From assembly GCA_965242845.1 (NCBI GenBank), contig CBDETC010000002.1:496001-560000 (forward strand): a stretch of DNA of 64,000 nucleotides. The letters are read 5' to 3'. The notes under the pieces are model-generated. The model was not told where the DNA came from and ran no database searches. It saw only the letters and a program-made list of their open reading frames with translations. The DNA is from RHLJ01 sp965242845 (lineage in GTDB: Bacteria > Bacteroidota > Rhodothermia > Balneolales > Balneolaceae). Each line of letters opens with the position of its first letter. The first letter of the stretch is position 1. Made by a program: the position numbers and the translations under genes. Of the stretch, positions 45,272 through 53,847 are shown one piece after another.

Positions 45272-45303
45272 TTTGCATTTACTTGGTTGCCCTGCTACAT
45301 TCG
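45272..45303 (+). promoter_or_regulatory. Possible Bacteroidota-type promoter for clpC
   Basis: TTTG (45272-45275) is followed 20 bases later by TACATTCG (45296-45303), one mismatch from the Bacteroidota consensus of a -33 TTTG and a -7 TAnnTTTG. It lies about 80 bases before the clpC start. This rests on consensus matching only, and it is not known that this organism uses that consensus. Confidence 0.3.
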
Positions 45304-45385
45304 CAAAGAAACGAACTAAATATCGATTTGGCTCGTTTTTTGCCCTGTAGCATAGAAATTTCATAATAGACAGAGGACTTATTTA

Positions 45386-48001
45386 ATGGAGGGTAATTTT
45401 TCCAGCAAAGTACGTGATGTTATTCAATTCAGCCGAGAGGAAGCATTAAGGCTGGGTCACGACTATATCGGCACAGAGCACTTAATATTAGGCATCGTTC
45501 GCCTGGGAGACGGCGTTGCTGTTCGCATTTTGAAAAATTTGGATTGCGATCTTTTCAAACTAAAAAAGACCATTGAAGACACCGTTCGAGGAACAGGCGG
45601 GTCTGTAACTGTCGGGAATATCCCGCTCACCAAGCAGGCCGAGAAGGTGCTTCGAATTACCTATCTCGAAGCAAAGTTATATAAAAGTGACACTATTGGT
45701 ACTGAGCACTTATTGCTTTCTCTTCTTCGTGATGACGAAAATATTGCAGCCCAAATCCTTCAACAATTCAGTGTTTCTTATGACGCTGTTCGCGAGGAGC
45801 TCGATTTAATTATTTCAGGAAAATCCAGAGAGGAGTTCGACGATACAGCACCTGTATCATCCAGCTCATCATCCTCTTCTTCAAAAGGAAGTTCAGGATC
45901 AGGAAGTGCAAGGGAAAAGCGTATGGATAAGTCTAAAACACCGGTACTCGATAATTTTGGCCGTGATTTAACTCAAATGGCCGAAGAAGGAAAATTAGAT
46001 CCTATTATTGGTCGCGATAAGGAAATTGAACGGGTAGCCCAAGTATTAAGCCGAAGAAAAAAGAATAATCCTGTTCTAATTGGGGAACCTGGCGTGGGTA
46101 AGACGGCAATTGCTGAAGGCCTGGCCGCCAGAATTGTACAAAGAAAAGTCTCACGTGTTCTTTATGACAAAAGAGTTATCGCTTTAGATTTAGCTGCTCT
46201 TGTAGCTGGCACCAAGTATAGAGGTCAATTCGAAGAGCGCATGAAAGCCGTGATGACCGAACTGGAAAAAACGGATAACGTAATCCTGTTTATTGATGAG
46301 CTTCATACTATAGTAGGCGCAGGTGGCGCAAGCGGTTCACTGGATGCTTCCAATATGTTGAAACCTGCTCTTGCCAGAGGTGATATACAGGCAATTGGAG
46401 CAACTACTCTTAATGAATACCGCCAGTTTATCGAAAAAGATGGTGCATTGGAACGCCGCTTCCAAAAGATCATGGTTGACCCTACTACCGCTGAAGAAAC
46501 GGTAGAAATCCTCAACCAAATTAAAGGTAAGTACGAAAAGCATCACAGTGTTCGATATACTAAAGAAGCTATTGAAGGATGTGTTAAGCTGACGGATCGC
46601 TATGTTACTGATCACTTCTTACCAGATAAAGCGATCGATGCACTTGATGAAGCAGGTGCCAGAGTGCACCTGGCTAATATCACTGTTCCTAAACATATCA
46701 TTGAACTGGAAGAAGAAATTGAGGCTACCAGCATCGATAAAAATTCGATGGTAAAAAAGCAGCGCTTTGAAGAAGCAGCTCGTTTGCGAGATAAGGAAAA
46801 ACGCCTTATCGAAGACTTAGAAGTAGCACAACGAGAATGGGAAAAAGAGTCCGAAAGCATAGTCTTTGACGTGTTGGAAGATGATGTGGCTTCTGTAATT
46901 GCTATGATGAGTGGCGTTCCTGTTAATAAGATCAGTCAAAATGAAGGTCAGAAACTTCTGAAAATGAAGGAGAGTCTTTCAGGAAAGGTTGTTGGTCAAG
47001 AAGAAGCCATTGTAAAACTCACTAAAGCAATTCAAAGAACGCGCGCTGGTCTAAAGGATCCGTCTCGTCCAATTGGTTCTTTTATTTTCTTAGGCCCTAC
47101 TGGTGTAGGTAAAACAGAAATGGCAAAAGTACTTGCCAAGTATCTATTTGATAAAGATGATTCTCTTATCCGAATTGATATGAGTGAATACATGGAGAAG
47201 TTTTCCGTTTCCAGATTAATTGGAGCACCTCCAGGTTATGTAGGTTATGAAGAAGGTGGAGTTCTTACTGAGAAAGTTCGCCGAAAGCCATATAGCGTTG
47301 TATTGCTTGATGAAATTGAAAAAGCTCACCCGGATGTGTTCAATATTCTGCTTCAGGTATTGGATGATGGTATCCTTACCGATAGCCTGGGTCGTCGTGT
47401 TGATTTCAGAAATACGATTATCATTATGACTTCCAATATCGGAGCAAGAGATATCCGAAATATGGGTAAAGGCATTGGTTTCGGTGGACCAGATGAAACT
47501 GCTTTTGACTACGCAAAAATGAAGACTACCATTCAGGATGCATTGAAAAAAGTGTTCAATCCGGAATTCTTGAATCGTATTGATGATGTTATCACTTTCA
47601 AGCCTCTCGAGAAAGACGACATCTTCCAAATCATCGATATCTTAAGCGAAGAGCTCTTTGATCGAATTCGTGAAGTTGGTTTCAATATTGAAATCACTAA
47701 AGGAGCCAAAGACTTCATTTCTGACAGAGGATTTGACCAGAAATATGGAGCAAGACCTCTTAAGCGAGCCATTCAAAAATATATTGAAGATCCTCTTGCT
47801 GAAGAGCTTCTTGAGAACAAGCAAGAAATCGGTTCTACCATTAAAATTAAGATGAATAAATCGCGCGATGATTTAGAATTCTTGTGGGAAAAACCAGATA
47901 TCAAAGCACTCGAAGAGGCCGCTTCTGCTCCTTCTCAAAAAAAAGCGAAGAAGGAAGAACCAAAAGAAGAAGACGAATCAGAGGAAGCTAAAGAAGCTTA
48001 A
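45386..48001 (+). CDS. clpC: ATP-dependent Clp protease ATP-binding subunit ClpC
   Basis: 871 residues. ClpC unfolds proteins and feeds them to ClpP. The N-terminal double Clp-N repeat (about 1-145) is followed by a Ser-rich linker. AAA domain 1 has Walker A GEPGVGKT at 233-240. A UVR/middle segment (QRFEEAARLRDKEKRLIEDL, about 455-480) separates it from AAA domain 2 with Walker A GPTGVGKT at 570-577, VLLDEIEKAHPDVFN and the small domain. The middle segment is short, which fits ClpC and not ClpB. The C-terminus is acidic and Lys/Glu-rich. No ClpP, CtsR or McsB is adjacent. Confidence 0.94.
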   Translation: MEGNFSSKVRDVIQFSREEALRLGHDYIGTEHLILGIVRLGDGVAVRILKNLDCDLFKLKKTIEDTVRGTGGSVTVGNIPLTKQAEKVLRITYLEAKLYKSDTIGTEHLLLSLLRDDENIAAQILQQFSVSYDAVREELDLIISGKSREEFDDTAPVSSSSSSSSSKGSSGSGSAREKRMDKSKTPVLDNFGRDLTQMAEEGKLDPIIGRDKEIERVAQVLSRRKKNNPVLIGEPGVGKTAIAEGLAARIVQRKVSRVLYDKRVIALDLAALVAGTKYRGQFEERMKAVMTELEKTDNVILFIDELHTIVGAGGASGSLDASNMLKPALARGDIQAIGATTLNEYRQFIEKDGALERRFQKIMVDPTTAEETVEILNQIKGKYEKHHSVRYTKEAIEGCVKLTDRYVTDHFLPDKAIDALDEAGARVHLANITVPKHIIELEEEIEATSIDKNSMVKKQRFEEAARLRDKEKRLIEDLEVAQREWEKESESIVFDVLEDDVASVIAMMSGVPVNKISQNEGQKLLKMKESLSGKVVGQEEAIVKLTKAIQRTRAGLKDPSRPIGSFIFLGPTGVGKTEMAKVLAKYLFDKDDSLIRIDMSEYMEKFSVSRLIGAPPGYVGYEEGGVLTEKVRRKPYSVVLLDEIEKAHPDVFNILLQVLDDGILTDSLGRRVDFRNTIIIMTSNIGARDIRNMGKGIGFGGPDETAFDYAKMKTTIQDALKKVFNPEFLNRIDDVITFKPLEKDDIFQIIDILSEELFDRIREVGFNIEITKGAKDFISDRGFDQKYGARPLKRAIQKYIEDPLAEELLENKQEIGSTIKIKMNKSRDDLEFLWEKPDIKALEEAASAPSQKKAKKEEPKEEDESEEAKEA

Positions 48002-48012
48002 CGAGCTAAGAA

Positions 48013-48030
48013 CCTGCCTACCCAGGCAGG
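48013..48030. repeat. Small perfect hairpin past clpC
   Basis: The stem cctgcct/aggcagg (7 bp, loop accc) lies about 10 bases after the clpC stop. No T-run follows it. It resembles short hairpins left by interspersed repeats and may add to termination by the next hairpin. Confidence 0.4.
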
Positions 48031-48058
48031 CATTTAAGCTGAATATAGAAATTAAGAG

Positions 48059-48090
48059 GCCCTGCTCATTTAAATGTGCGGGGCTTTTTT
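48059..48090 (+). terminator. Rho-independent terminator after clpC
   Basis: The stem gccctgc pairs with gcggggc (one wobble), extended by more pairs around the loop, and is followed by six T on the plus strand. It lies right before the 3' end of the convergent propeller gene. Confidence 0.75.
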
Positions 48091-48091
48091 A

Positions 48092-49063
48092 TTAAAAGGA
48101 AGCTCTAAGCGTCAGCTCTTTATCCAATCCCTTTATCTTATACCTTCCCGAGCTTATTCTTTCCATCGAGATTTGGCTCATAATGGAAAACGACTGATCT
48201 GAATTCTCTCGGGCAATTTTTCGTGCAGTCACATTCACTGCATGAAGCTGAACATCGCTCAATGTTGAAGAACCACTCCCGGTAAGACCAATAATGGTTT
48301 TATCAACAGGATCATATCCAGCAAAAACTACTGTTGTATTTCTGAAACTTGTACTTCCAACTCGATCTCCTGATCGAACCTGGTAAGCTGCAGCCCTACC
48401 ACCAGAATAAATCGTAGCGTATAAACCATTTTCTGAAAAGCTTACTCCTTTTACCGGTTGATCAAAAGAAATGGTAGCTAATATATTTCCAAACCGGTCC
48501 ATGAGCTGTACTTCATCATCGCTTCCCTCCTTTGCAGAAACAAAAGCGATAAACTCGCCATTAGCGGACACTTCTACATTTGATAGAGTCCGGTCTTGTG
48601 AATAATAAACATCAATATCAGGTCCGGTTGCAGAAATAATCCTGCCACGTGAACCTTCAACTCCATTTACTCTTACTTTTGGATTGTACACCACGATTGT
48701 TTTTCCGGCCCAATCCATTGCAAGCTCTGAAATTGCTTCCCCTCCTTCACTTTGAGTACTATTAGAGATCGATTTAAGAACTTTTCCGAAGGAATCATAC
48801 ACAAGAAAATTTGCGATGTTCTCTCTTACAATAAATGAACCATCTTGAAGTGGATATACCGCTACTGATGGATCATTAGCTGCGATAGTATATTCTGCAC
48901 CGAAGAGTTCACTTCCATCAGCTTCTAAAACCTGGATTCCATTTCCAGAAACTGTCGCTTCAATAGATGAATGAGAACTTTGTGCAGTTGTAATACTCAA
49001 TTCCTGAGCATGTAAAACAATAGGTGCAAGAAAAATTGAGAGAGAAAGGAATCGTTTGAGCAT
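48092..49063 (-). CDS. Secreted beta-propeller-like protein
   Basis: 323 residues from the ATG at 49063, which gives a clean signal peptide (MLKRFLSLSIFLAPIVLHAQ); an ATG 99 bases upstream would add a basic stretch in front of it. The rest repeats strands of the type GSFIVRENIANFLVYDSFGK, VEVSANGEFIAFVSAKEGS and VKGVSFSENGLYATIYSGG, as in WD40/propeller folds. It is probably periplasmic or surface-located. It is convergent with clpC and divergent from the epimerase gene. The function is unknown. Confidence 0.6.
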   Translation of the reverse strand: MLKRFLSLSIFLAPIVLHAQELSITTAQSSHSSIEATVSGNGIQVLEADGSELFGAEYTIAANDPSVAVYPLQDGSFIVRENIANFLVYDSFGKVLKSISNSTQSEGGEAISELAMDWAGKTIVVYNPKVRVNGVEGSRGRIISATGPDIDVYYSQDRTLSNVEVSANGEFIAFVSAKEGSDDEVQLMDRFGNILATISFDQPVKGVSFSENGLYATIYSGGRAAAYQVRSGDRVGSTSFRNTTVVFAGYDPVDKTIIGLTGSGSSTLSDVQLHAVNVTARKIARENSDQSFSIMSQISMERISSGRYKIKGLDKELTLRASF

Positions 49064-49182
49064 GTGAATTCGTTTTATTTGAGAGCCAAAGAAAGGAATT
49101 TTTGCAGAAAAGTGCTTCTTTTGGAAAGGCTTTTTTAAAGAATTGGCTATCTTCGTCACCAAGCTAAAGAACGAATGAAATA

Positions 49183-50226
49183 ATGAATTATCACCTAATT
49201 ACCGGGGGTTGCGGATTTGTTGGCCGCAATTTTGTTAAAAGGATATACAACACTACTAACGACGCCATACTTTTTGTCGACGATCTTTCAGTAGGAACTC
49301 ACCCTACTACCTGGCTTCCTGAGGGTACTCCAAGTAGAGAAGCAAATGGACTCACTTATTTTGGCTCTGATGAAAGAATGATTTTCCTGAAGGGTGATAT
49401 TCGAGTGATTTTTGAAGGACTTATTGAAGATCCTGAATACTTTAATACTAAGTATGAATTAGATATCTCTTCTTTTAAAGATGTCTTTCATTTTGCAGCC
49501 ATTGTTGGAGGAAGAGCTACTATCGATGGCGACCCAATGAAAGTAGCACTTGACCTTGCTATCGACGCCCTCTTCTTTAGATGGATTTGTCTAAATAAAC
49601 CTGAGAGAGCTCTTTATCCGAGTTCCAGTGCTGCTTATCCGGTTGACCTTCAAACCGAATCAGATGCAATAGCACTAAGTGAGAGCGACATCGATTTTAC
49701 TAAAATGGGTCAACCAGATATGACCTATGGATGGTCAAAACTAACTGGCGAGTATCTGGCCTCTATTGCAGCTAAATACTATGATGTTTCTGTTGCATGT
49801 ATTCGTCCATTTTCAGGATTTGGTGAAGATCAGGACTTGTCCTACCCCGTACCTGCAATAGCTAGAAGAGCTGCTTTAAAGGAAAATCCATTTGAAGTCT
49901 GGGGAAGCGGGAAACAAGGCCGGGATTTTGTGCATATTGAGGATGTTATGGACTGCACATTTCTTGCTATGGATAATATTACTGATGGGAGTGCCATAAA
50001 TATCGGGAGTGGGAAACTCACTAGTTTCCTGGATATTATTCAGGTATTTACTTCTTTTGCCGGGTATTCACCAGATATCAAACCCTTGCTAGATAAACCA
50101 GTAGGCGTGCATTCCAGGTATGCAAATATGGATTACGTAAATAATAAGTTAGGCTGGAAACCAAAACTTAGTCTTGAAGATGGAATGCGCCGGGTATATG
50201 ATGTAGCAGTCAAAAAATACACCTGA
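49183..50226 (+). CDS. NAD-dependent epimerase/dehydratase (sugar nucleotide type)
   Basis: 347 residues, short-chain dehydrogenase fold. The NAD-binding motif GGCGFVG is at residues 8-14. The catalytic pair is seen as YGWSK (Tyr-x-x-x-Lys, with YPSSSAAYPV before it). The family acts on UDP- or GDP-sugars, for example as 4-epimerase or dehydratase. The adjoining glycosyltransferase begins 2 bp after this gene, so the pair probably builds a surface polysaccharide or LPS sugar. The exact substrate is not visible. Confidence 0.8.
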   Translation: MNYHLITGGCGFVGRNFVKRIYNTTNDAILFVDDLSVGTHPTTWLPEGTPSREANGLTYFGSDERMIFLKGDIRVIFEGLIEDPEYFNTKYELDISSFKDVFHFAAIVGGRATIDGDPMKVALDLAIDALFFRWICLNKPERALYPSSSAAYPVDLQTESDAIALSESDIDFTKMGQPDMTYGWSKLTGEYLASIAAKYYDVSVACIRPFSGFGEDQDLSYPVPAIARRAALKENPFEVWGSGKQGRDFVHIEDVMDCTFLAMDNITDGSAINIGSGKLTSFLDIIQVFTSFAGYSPDIKPLLDKPVGVHSRYANMDYVNNKLGWKPKLSLEDGMRRVYDVAVKKYT

Positions 50227-50227
50227 T

Positions 50228-51496
50228 ATGTCGAGGATTGTATGTTTTGGTCCGGGGCCTAAGTTTAAAGGAGGTATTTCAAATTACAATACTTCACTTG
50301 CCAAAACGCTGGATAAAAACCCTGATAATGAAGTTCATATAGTTTCATGGACAAACCAATATCCTTCTATTATTCCCAGAGAGTTTGTTGACAAATCCAG
50401 TCAATCGGATTTTCTAGATGGGACACGCATACAAGTCAAATACATTACGAATTACAACAACCCCTTTAGCTGGAGAGAAACAGCCAAATACATTGCCTCT
50501 CTAAAACCAGATAAAGTAATCTTTCAATGGGCTATTTCGATTCAGGGATTACCCATGGGGTCTATTGCTAAGTGGTTGAGAAAGAACTCAGATACAGAAG
50601 TCATTTTTGATCTTCATTTTGTCGTTCAAAAAGAAGGCAGTACTATCGATGAGCGCTTTACAAAAATGGGGATCAAACATGCCGAAACCTATATTGCTCA
50701 TGCCTATAAAACAGTCGATGAATTAAAAGCTCTTTTTCCAAGGAAAGAATTATCAGTTAATGAAGATGGTACTCGATCTACTGACAATTCAACTACTGTA
50801 ATTAAACTTTTCCATCCGGTATATGATTTATATCAACCTGATCCAGGTTTTGATGTGGAAGGATTCAAAAAAGAGCTGGGCCTAAAGGAGAATGTTTTCC
50901 TTTTCTTTGGATTCATCAGAAAATATAAAGGTCTGCACAATGCGATCAGAGCTTTTAAGAAAGTAAGCGAACAAAGAGACGACGTTTCTTTCTTAATATG
51001 CGGCGAGGAGTTCTGGGCTACCTTAGACACCTCAAAATTCTCAACCAAACTGAAACGTGGCTTGTTTGCAATCGCTCAAAAACTCTTATTAAAAAATAAA
51101 GAGAGTGAACAGGATTATCGTCCTTTGGAATTAGTCAAAGAACTAAATCTCACAGACTCTGTAGTTGTCAAAAATGAGTTCGTTCCTAATGAAGATGTTC
51201 ACAAGTATTTCCAGGTATCAAACTGTAGCATCCTGTTTTATCTCACAGCCACGCCTTCGGGAGTAGAATCATTGACTTATAATTTTGAACTGCCCATCCT
51301 GGCAACCAGAGTGGGGCACTTTCCGGAAACTATAAAAGATGGATTTAATGGTTATTTGGCCGAGCCTGAAAATATAGATTCCATGACGGAACAAATGCTT
51401 CGTTTTCTTGATACTCCTTTGCCCGGCAAAAACGTTCGCGAATCTGCTTCAGATATGAGCTGGGATAATTATGTAACTGCCATTTTAAAAGGATAA
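50228..51496 (+). CDS. Glycosyltransferase, GT4-like
   Basis: 422 residues with the GT-B fold. The N-terminal half begins GPGPKFKGGISNYNTSLAKT and the C-terminal half has the donor-binding pattern LFFGFIRKYKGLHNAIRAF, then FVPNEDVHKYFQVSNCSILF and SGVESLTYNFELPILAT. It follows the epimerase gene by 2 bp. The donor is likely a nucleotide sugar and the product a surface glycan. It has no signal peptide. Downstream lies the tRNA operon, about 80 bp away, on the same strand. Confidence 0.85.
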   Translation: MSRIVCFGPGPKFKGGISNYNTSLAKTLDKNPDNEVHIVSWTNQYPSIIPREFVDKSSQSDFLDGTRIQVKYITNYNNPFSWRETAKYIASLKPDKVIFQWAISIQGLPMGSIAKWLRKNSDTEVIFDLHFVVQKEGSTIDERFTKMGIKHAETYIAHAYKTVDELKALFPRKELSVNEDGTRSTDNSTTVIKLFHPVYDLYQPDPGFDVEGFKKELGLKENVFLFFGFIRKYKGLHNAIRAFKKVSEQRDDVSFLICGEEFWATLDTSKFSTKLKRGLFAIAQKLLLKNKESEQDYRPLELVKELNLTDSVVVKNEFVPNEDVHKYFQVSNCSILFYLTATPSGVESLTYNFELPILATRVGHFPETIKDGFNGYLAEPENIDSMTEQMLRFLDTPLPGKNVRESASDMSWDNYVTAILKG

Positions 51497-51579
51497 ATCT
51501 CTGCGAATTTTATAAAATTTTTTTGGATTAGTATTGGTAACCAATTTTCGAAACCCTTATCTTAGTGGTCTTTCGAAAT

Positions 51580-51653
51580 CGGGGAGTGGCGCAGCCCGGT
51601 AGCGCATTCGCTTTGGGAGCGAAGGGTCGCAGGTTCAAATCCTGTCTCCCCGA
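51580..51653 (+). tRNA. tRNA-Pro (TGG)
   Basis: The acceptor stem is cggggag paired with ctccccg, followed by discriminator A. The anticodon loop tttggga gives TGG between the stem halves ttcgc and gcgaa. The T arm is present (ggttcaaatcc). CCA is not encoded. It is the first tRNA of the operon. Confidence 0.93.
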
Positions 51654-51687
51654 CATTTGAAATATTGAAGCAAAAATTTGCTGTTGA

Positions 51688-51761
51688 GCGCCCGTAGCTC
51701 AACTGGATAGAGCAACTGCCTTCTAAGCAGTAGGTTTCAGGTTCGAGTCCTGACGGGCGTA
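51688..51761 (+). tRNA. tRNA-Arg (TCT)
   Basis: The acceptor stem gcgcccg pairs with cgggcgt (one G-T wobble), with discriminator A. The anticodon loop cttctaa gives TCT between actgc and gcagt. The T arm is ggttcgagtcc. No CCA is encoded. Confidence 0.93.
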
Positions 51762-51772
51762 CTTCTTAGCAA

Positions 51773-51846
51773 GGCGACATGGCCGAGTGGCTAGGCAGAG
51801 GTCTGCAAAACCTCGTACGGCGGTTCGAATCCGCCTGTCGCCTCCA
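51773..51846 (+). tRNA. tRNA-Cys (GCA)
   Basis: The acceptor stem ggcgaca pairs with tgtcgcc, discriminator T, then CCA encoded. The anticodon loop ctgcaaa gives GCA between gaggt and acctc. The T arm is ggttcgaatcc. Confidence 0.93.
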
Positions 51847-51874
51847 CAAGGTTGTTTGATTTATTGAATTTCTA

Positions 51875-51947
51875 GCCGCGTTCGTCTAGAGGCCTAGGAC
51901 GCCGCCCTTTCACGGCGGTAGCACGGGTTCGAATCCCGTACGCGGTA
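51875..51947 (+). tRNA. tRNA-Glu (TTC), copy 1
   Basis: The acceptor stem gccgcgt pairs with acgcggt (one wobble), discriminator A. The loop ctttcac gives the anticodon TTC between ccgcc and ggcgg. It is identical over all 73 bases to the copy at 52200-52272. Confidence 0.93.
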
Positions 51948-51972
51948 CATATTATTATTACTTAGAACATCG

Positions 51973-52083
51973 ATGCCATCTTCTATTATTTATTTTGTGA
52001 TAGCGAGTGTCATAATCTGCACCTTTGGTTATTGGGTATTAATCACAAAAACCAATGCGCATTATGACGATGATTCAGAGTAA
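51973..52083 (+). CDS. 36-residue single-helix membrane microprotein inside the tRNA operon
   Basis: An ATG at 51973 opens 36 codons to TAA at 52081. One hydrophobic helix covers residues about 5-24 (IIYFVIASVIICTFGYWVL), followed by an ITKTNAHYDDDSE tail that is acidic. The layout of a short helix followed by an acidic cytoplasmic tail recalls the cytochrome-oxidase maturation protein CcoS, but no motif proves it. It lies between tRNA-Glu and tRNA-His on the same strand, so it would be transcribed in the tRNA operon. Upstream spacing allows translation, though no clear Shine-Dalgarno is visible. It could also be a chance frame. Confidence 0.4.
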   Translation: MPSSIIYFVIASVIICTFGYWVLITKTNAHYDDDSE

Positions 52084-52107
52084 TTTTTGACGTACTGATT
52101 TTTAGAT

Positions 52108-52182
52108 GGAGCCTGTAGCTCAGTTGGTTAGAGCGCTAGTTTGTGGCACTAGAGGTCGTGGGTTCGATTCCCATCAGGCTCC
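52108..52182 (+). tRNA. tRNA-His (GTG)
   Basis: The 8-bp acceptor stem ggagcctg pairs with caggctcc, including the extra G-1:C73 pair characteristic of tRNA-His. The loop ttgtggc gives GTG between ctagt and actag. The T arm is ggttcgattcc. CCA is not encoded. Confidence 0.93.
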
Positions 52183-52199
52183 CTTGCTAATTTATTCTA

Positions 52200-52272
52200 G
52201 CCGCGTTCGTCTAGAGGCCTAGGACGCCGCCCTTTCACGGCGGTAGCACGGGTTCGAATCCCGTACGCGGTA
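52200..52272 (+). tRNA. tRNA-Glu (TTC), copy 2
   Basis: Same sequence as the copy at 51875-51947 for all 73 bases, preceded by a short shared stretch (tctag overlaps its start). It ends the tRNA operon in front of a strong terminator. Confidence 0.93.
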
Positions 52273-52279
52273 CAATACA

Positions 52280-52310
52280 AAGCTGCATCACTTTCGATGT
52301 GGCTTTTTTT
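52280..52310 (+). terminator. Rho-independent terminator of the tRNA operon
   Basis: A 10-bp stem (aagctgcatc and gatgtggctt, two wobbles) with a 6-base loop is followed by seven T on the plus strand. It overlaps the last bases of the convergent glycosyltransferase gene. Confidence 0.8.
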
Positions 52311-53790
52311 ATGCCCTTCTGAAAGAGTTCACAAATACGTAGGCGAAACTAATTACCAGGATAATGTGGAAGTGAAGAAAACCGAAGGTACTGTATGTTA
52401 TATCTAAATAAATAGCCCAGCTATAGTACAGTACAAATAAGCCTTCCAGGTAAGTGATTGGAGAAATCTTCGTCGGCACATAAATCTTATCCTTAATCGA
52501 ACCTTCTTTACCAACGATATTGTATTTCGAAGTTCGATGAAAAACCTTGTTTTTTGTCAAATAAGCATCAAAAATGGAAACCAGCTGAGTGAGTGTTATC
52601 CCCAACAAAAGAAAGGCTAATGGAAAAATTGATTTAACAACATCAACAAAGGTCTTCCACCTGGTTGAATTATATCTTTTTAGCACAAGCCAGGCGAACC
52701 ATGGCGGTATGATTATATTGAGGAGCCCGATCGAACCCCAGGCTAAATATTTATTATAGGCATCAGTTTCGATGATCATAAATGTGATGGGGATACTCAG
52801 TAAAGCAATTAATACAAGGGCCGGTATCACAAATATGTTATACAAGTCAAAAAAGACATGGATTTTTTTCATGAGTGGCATCTTCTTTTTCATGAGCTTG
52901 CCACTCAGTTTTTTAATTACCTGAGCCTTCCCTTTCGACCACCGATACTGCTGAGCTTTGAAATCTAAGAGATTAACAGGAACCTCTGCAGGTACCTCTA
53001 GTGAATCATCATAAATTACTTTCCAGTCTTTTAGCTGAGCTCTAAATACAAGATCCAAATCCTCTGAAATAGTATCATCCGACCAGCCCCCGGCATCTTC
53101 AATAGTCGCTTTTCTCCAAATCCCACCCGAACCATTAAAACGAAGATAATAACCAGCCAAAGATCTGGCTTGCTGTTCGATCATAAAGAACATATCCAGA
53201 AACAGGCTTTGTGCCTTCGTCAGAATCGAATACTCTCGATTTAAATGCCCCCATCTACCCTGAACAATCCCCACTTTCTCATCCTGGAAATATGGAATAG
53301 ACTTCAGTAAAAAATCAGGGTTAGGTCGAAAATCAGCATCGAAAACTGCAAGAAACTCTCCTTTGGCAAAAGGTATCGCATCTTTAAGAGCTCCGGCTTT
53401 ATACCCCTTTCTTTCTGTTCTTCGAAAGACTTCTATATCAATCCCCTGCTCTTTCCAGTATGCTACCCTATTATCAACAATCTCAATGGTTTCGTCGTTG
53501 GAATCATCAACGACCTGAATCTCAAATTTATCCCTTGGATAGTCTAACAGTGCACAAGAATCAATGACTGCCTCTGCAACATAGCGTTCATTATACATAG
53601 GGAGCTGCACTGTTACCTTTGGGAGCTCCTCTCTTTTGAAAGCGGGCAAGACTGGATGGAATCTCTTTTTATTCTTTTTAGTAACTGCGAAATACACCAG
53701 GTGAAATTCACCAAAAGTATAGAGGGTGATCAAAAGAACCGAAATCGCAAAAAAGACTAAAACTAATTCAGGAATGGGAGTTTGTAGCAT
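52309..53790 (-). CDS. Membrane GT2 glycosyltransferase of the cellulose-synthase-like type
   Basis: 493 residues. One N-terminal membrane helix (about 8-36) precedes a GT2 catalytic domain with the processive beta-glycosyltransferase motifs. These are VVDDSNDE (D95-D96), VFDADFRPN (D151, D153), TISED (D244) and QQYRW (280-284). About four more helices follow (roughly 315-335, 345-372, 390-415, 450-485). Such enzymes polymerise a beta-linked glycan, cellulose- or mannan-like, through the inner membrane. No BcsB, BcsC or BcsZ partner adjoins, so it is not a standard cellulose operon. It stands alone next to the tRNA operon. Confidence 0.85.
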   Translation of the reverse strand: MLQTPIPELVLVFFAISVLLITLYTFGEFHLVYFAVTKKNKKRFHPVLPAFKREELPKVTVQLPMYNERYVAEAVIDSCALLDYPRDKFEIQVVDDSNDETIEIVDNRVAYWKEQGIDIEVFRRTERKGYKAGALKDAIPFAKGEFLAVFDADFRPNPDFLLKSIPYFQDEKVGIVQGRWGHLNREYSILTKAQSLFLDMFFMIEQQARSLAGYYLRFNGSGGIWRKATIEDAGGWSDDTISEDLDLVFRAQLKDWKVIYDDSLEVPAEVPVNLLDFKAQQYRWSKGKAQVIKKLSGKLMKKKMPLMKKIHVFFDLYNIFVIPALVLIALLSIPITFMIIETDAYNKYLAWGSIGLLNIIIPPWFAWLVLKRYNSTRWKTFVDVVKSIFPLAFLLLGITLTQLVSIFDAYLTKNKVFHRTSKYNIVGKEGSIKDKIYVPTKISPITYLEGLFVLYYSWAIYLDITYSTFGFLHFHIILVISFAYVFVNSFRRA

Positions 53791-53847
53791 TAAAATTTAC
53801 TGACCTGTTCTGATATCAAATTACTATGACTAGTTATGCTGAGCTTG

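Noticed and set aside
51875..52272. The two tRNA-Glu copies as attachment sites of an integrated element
   Set aside because: The repeat is a full tRNA gene, only 325 bases apart, with no integrase nearby, so tandem duplication explains it better.
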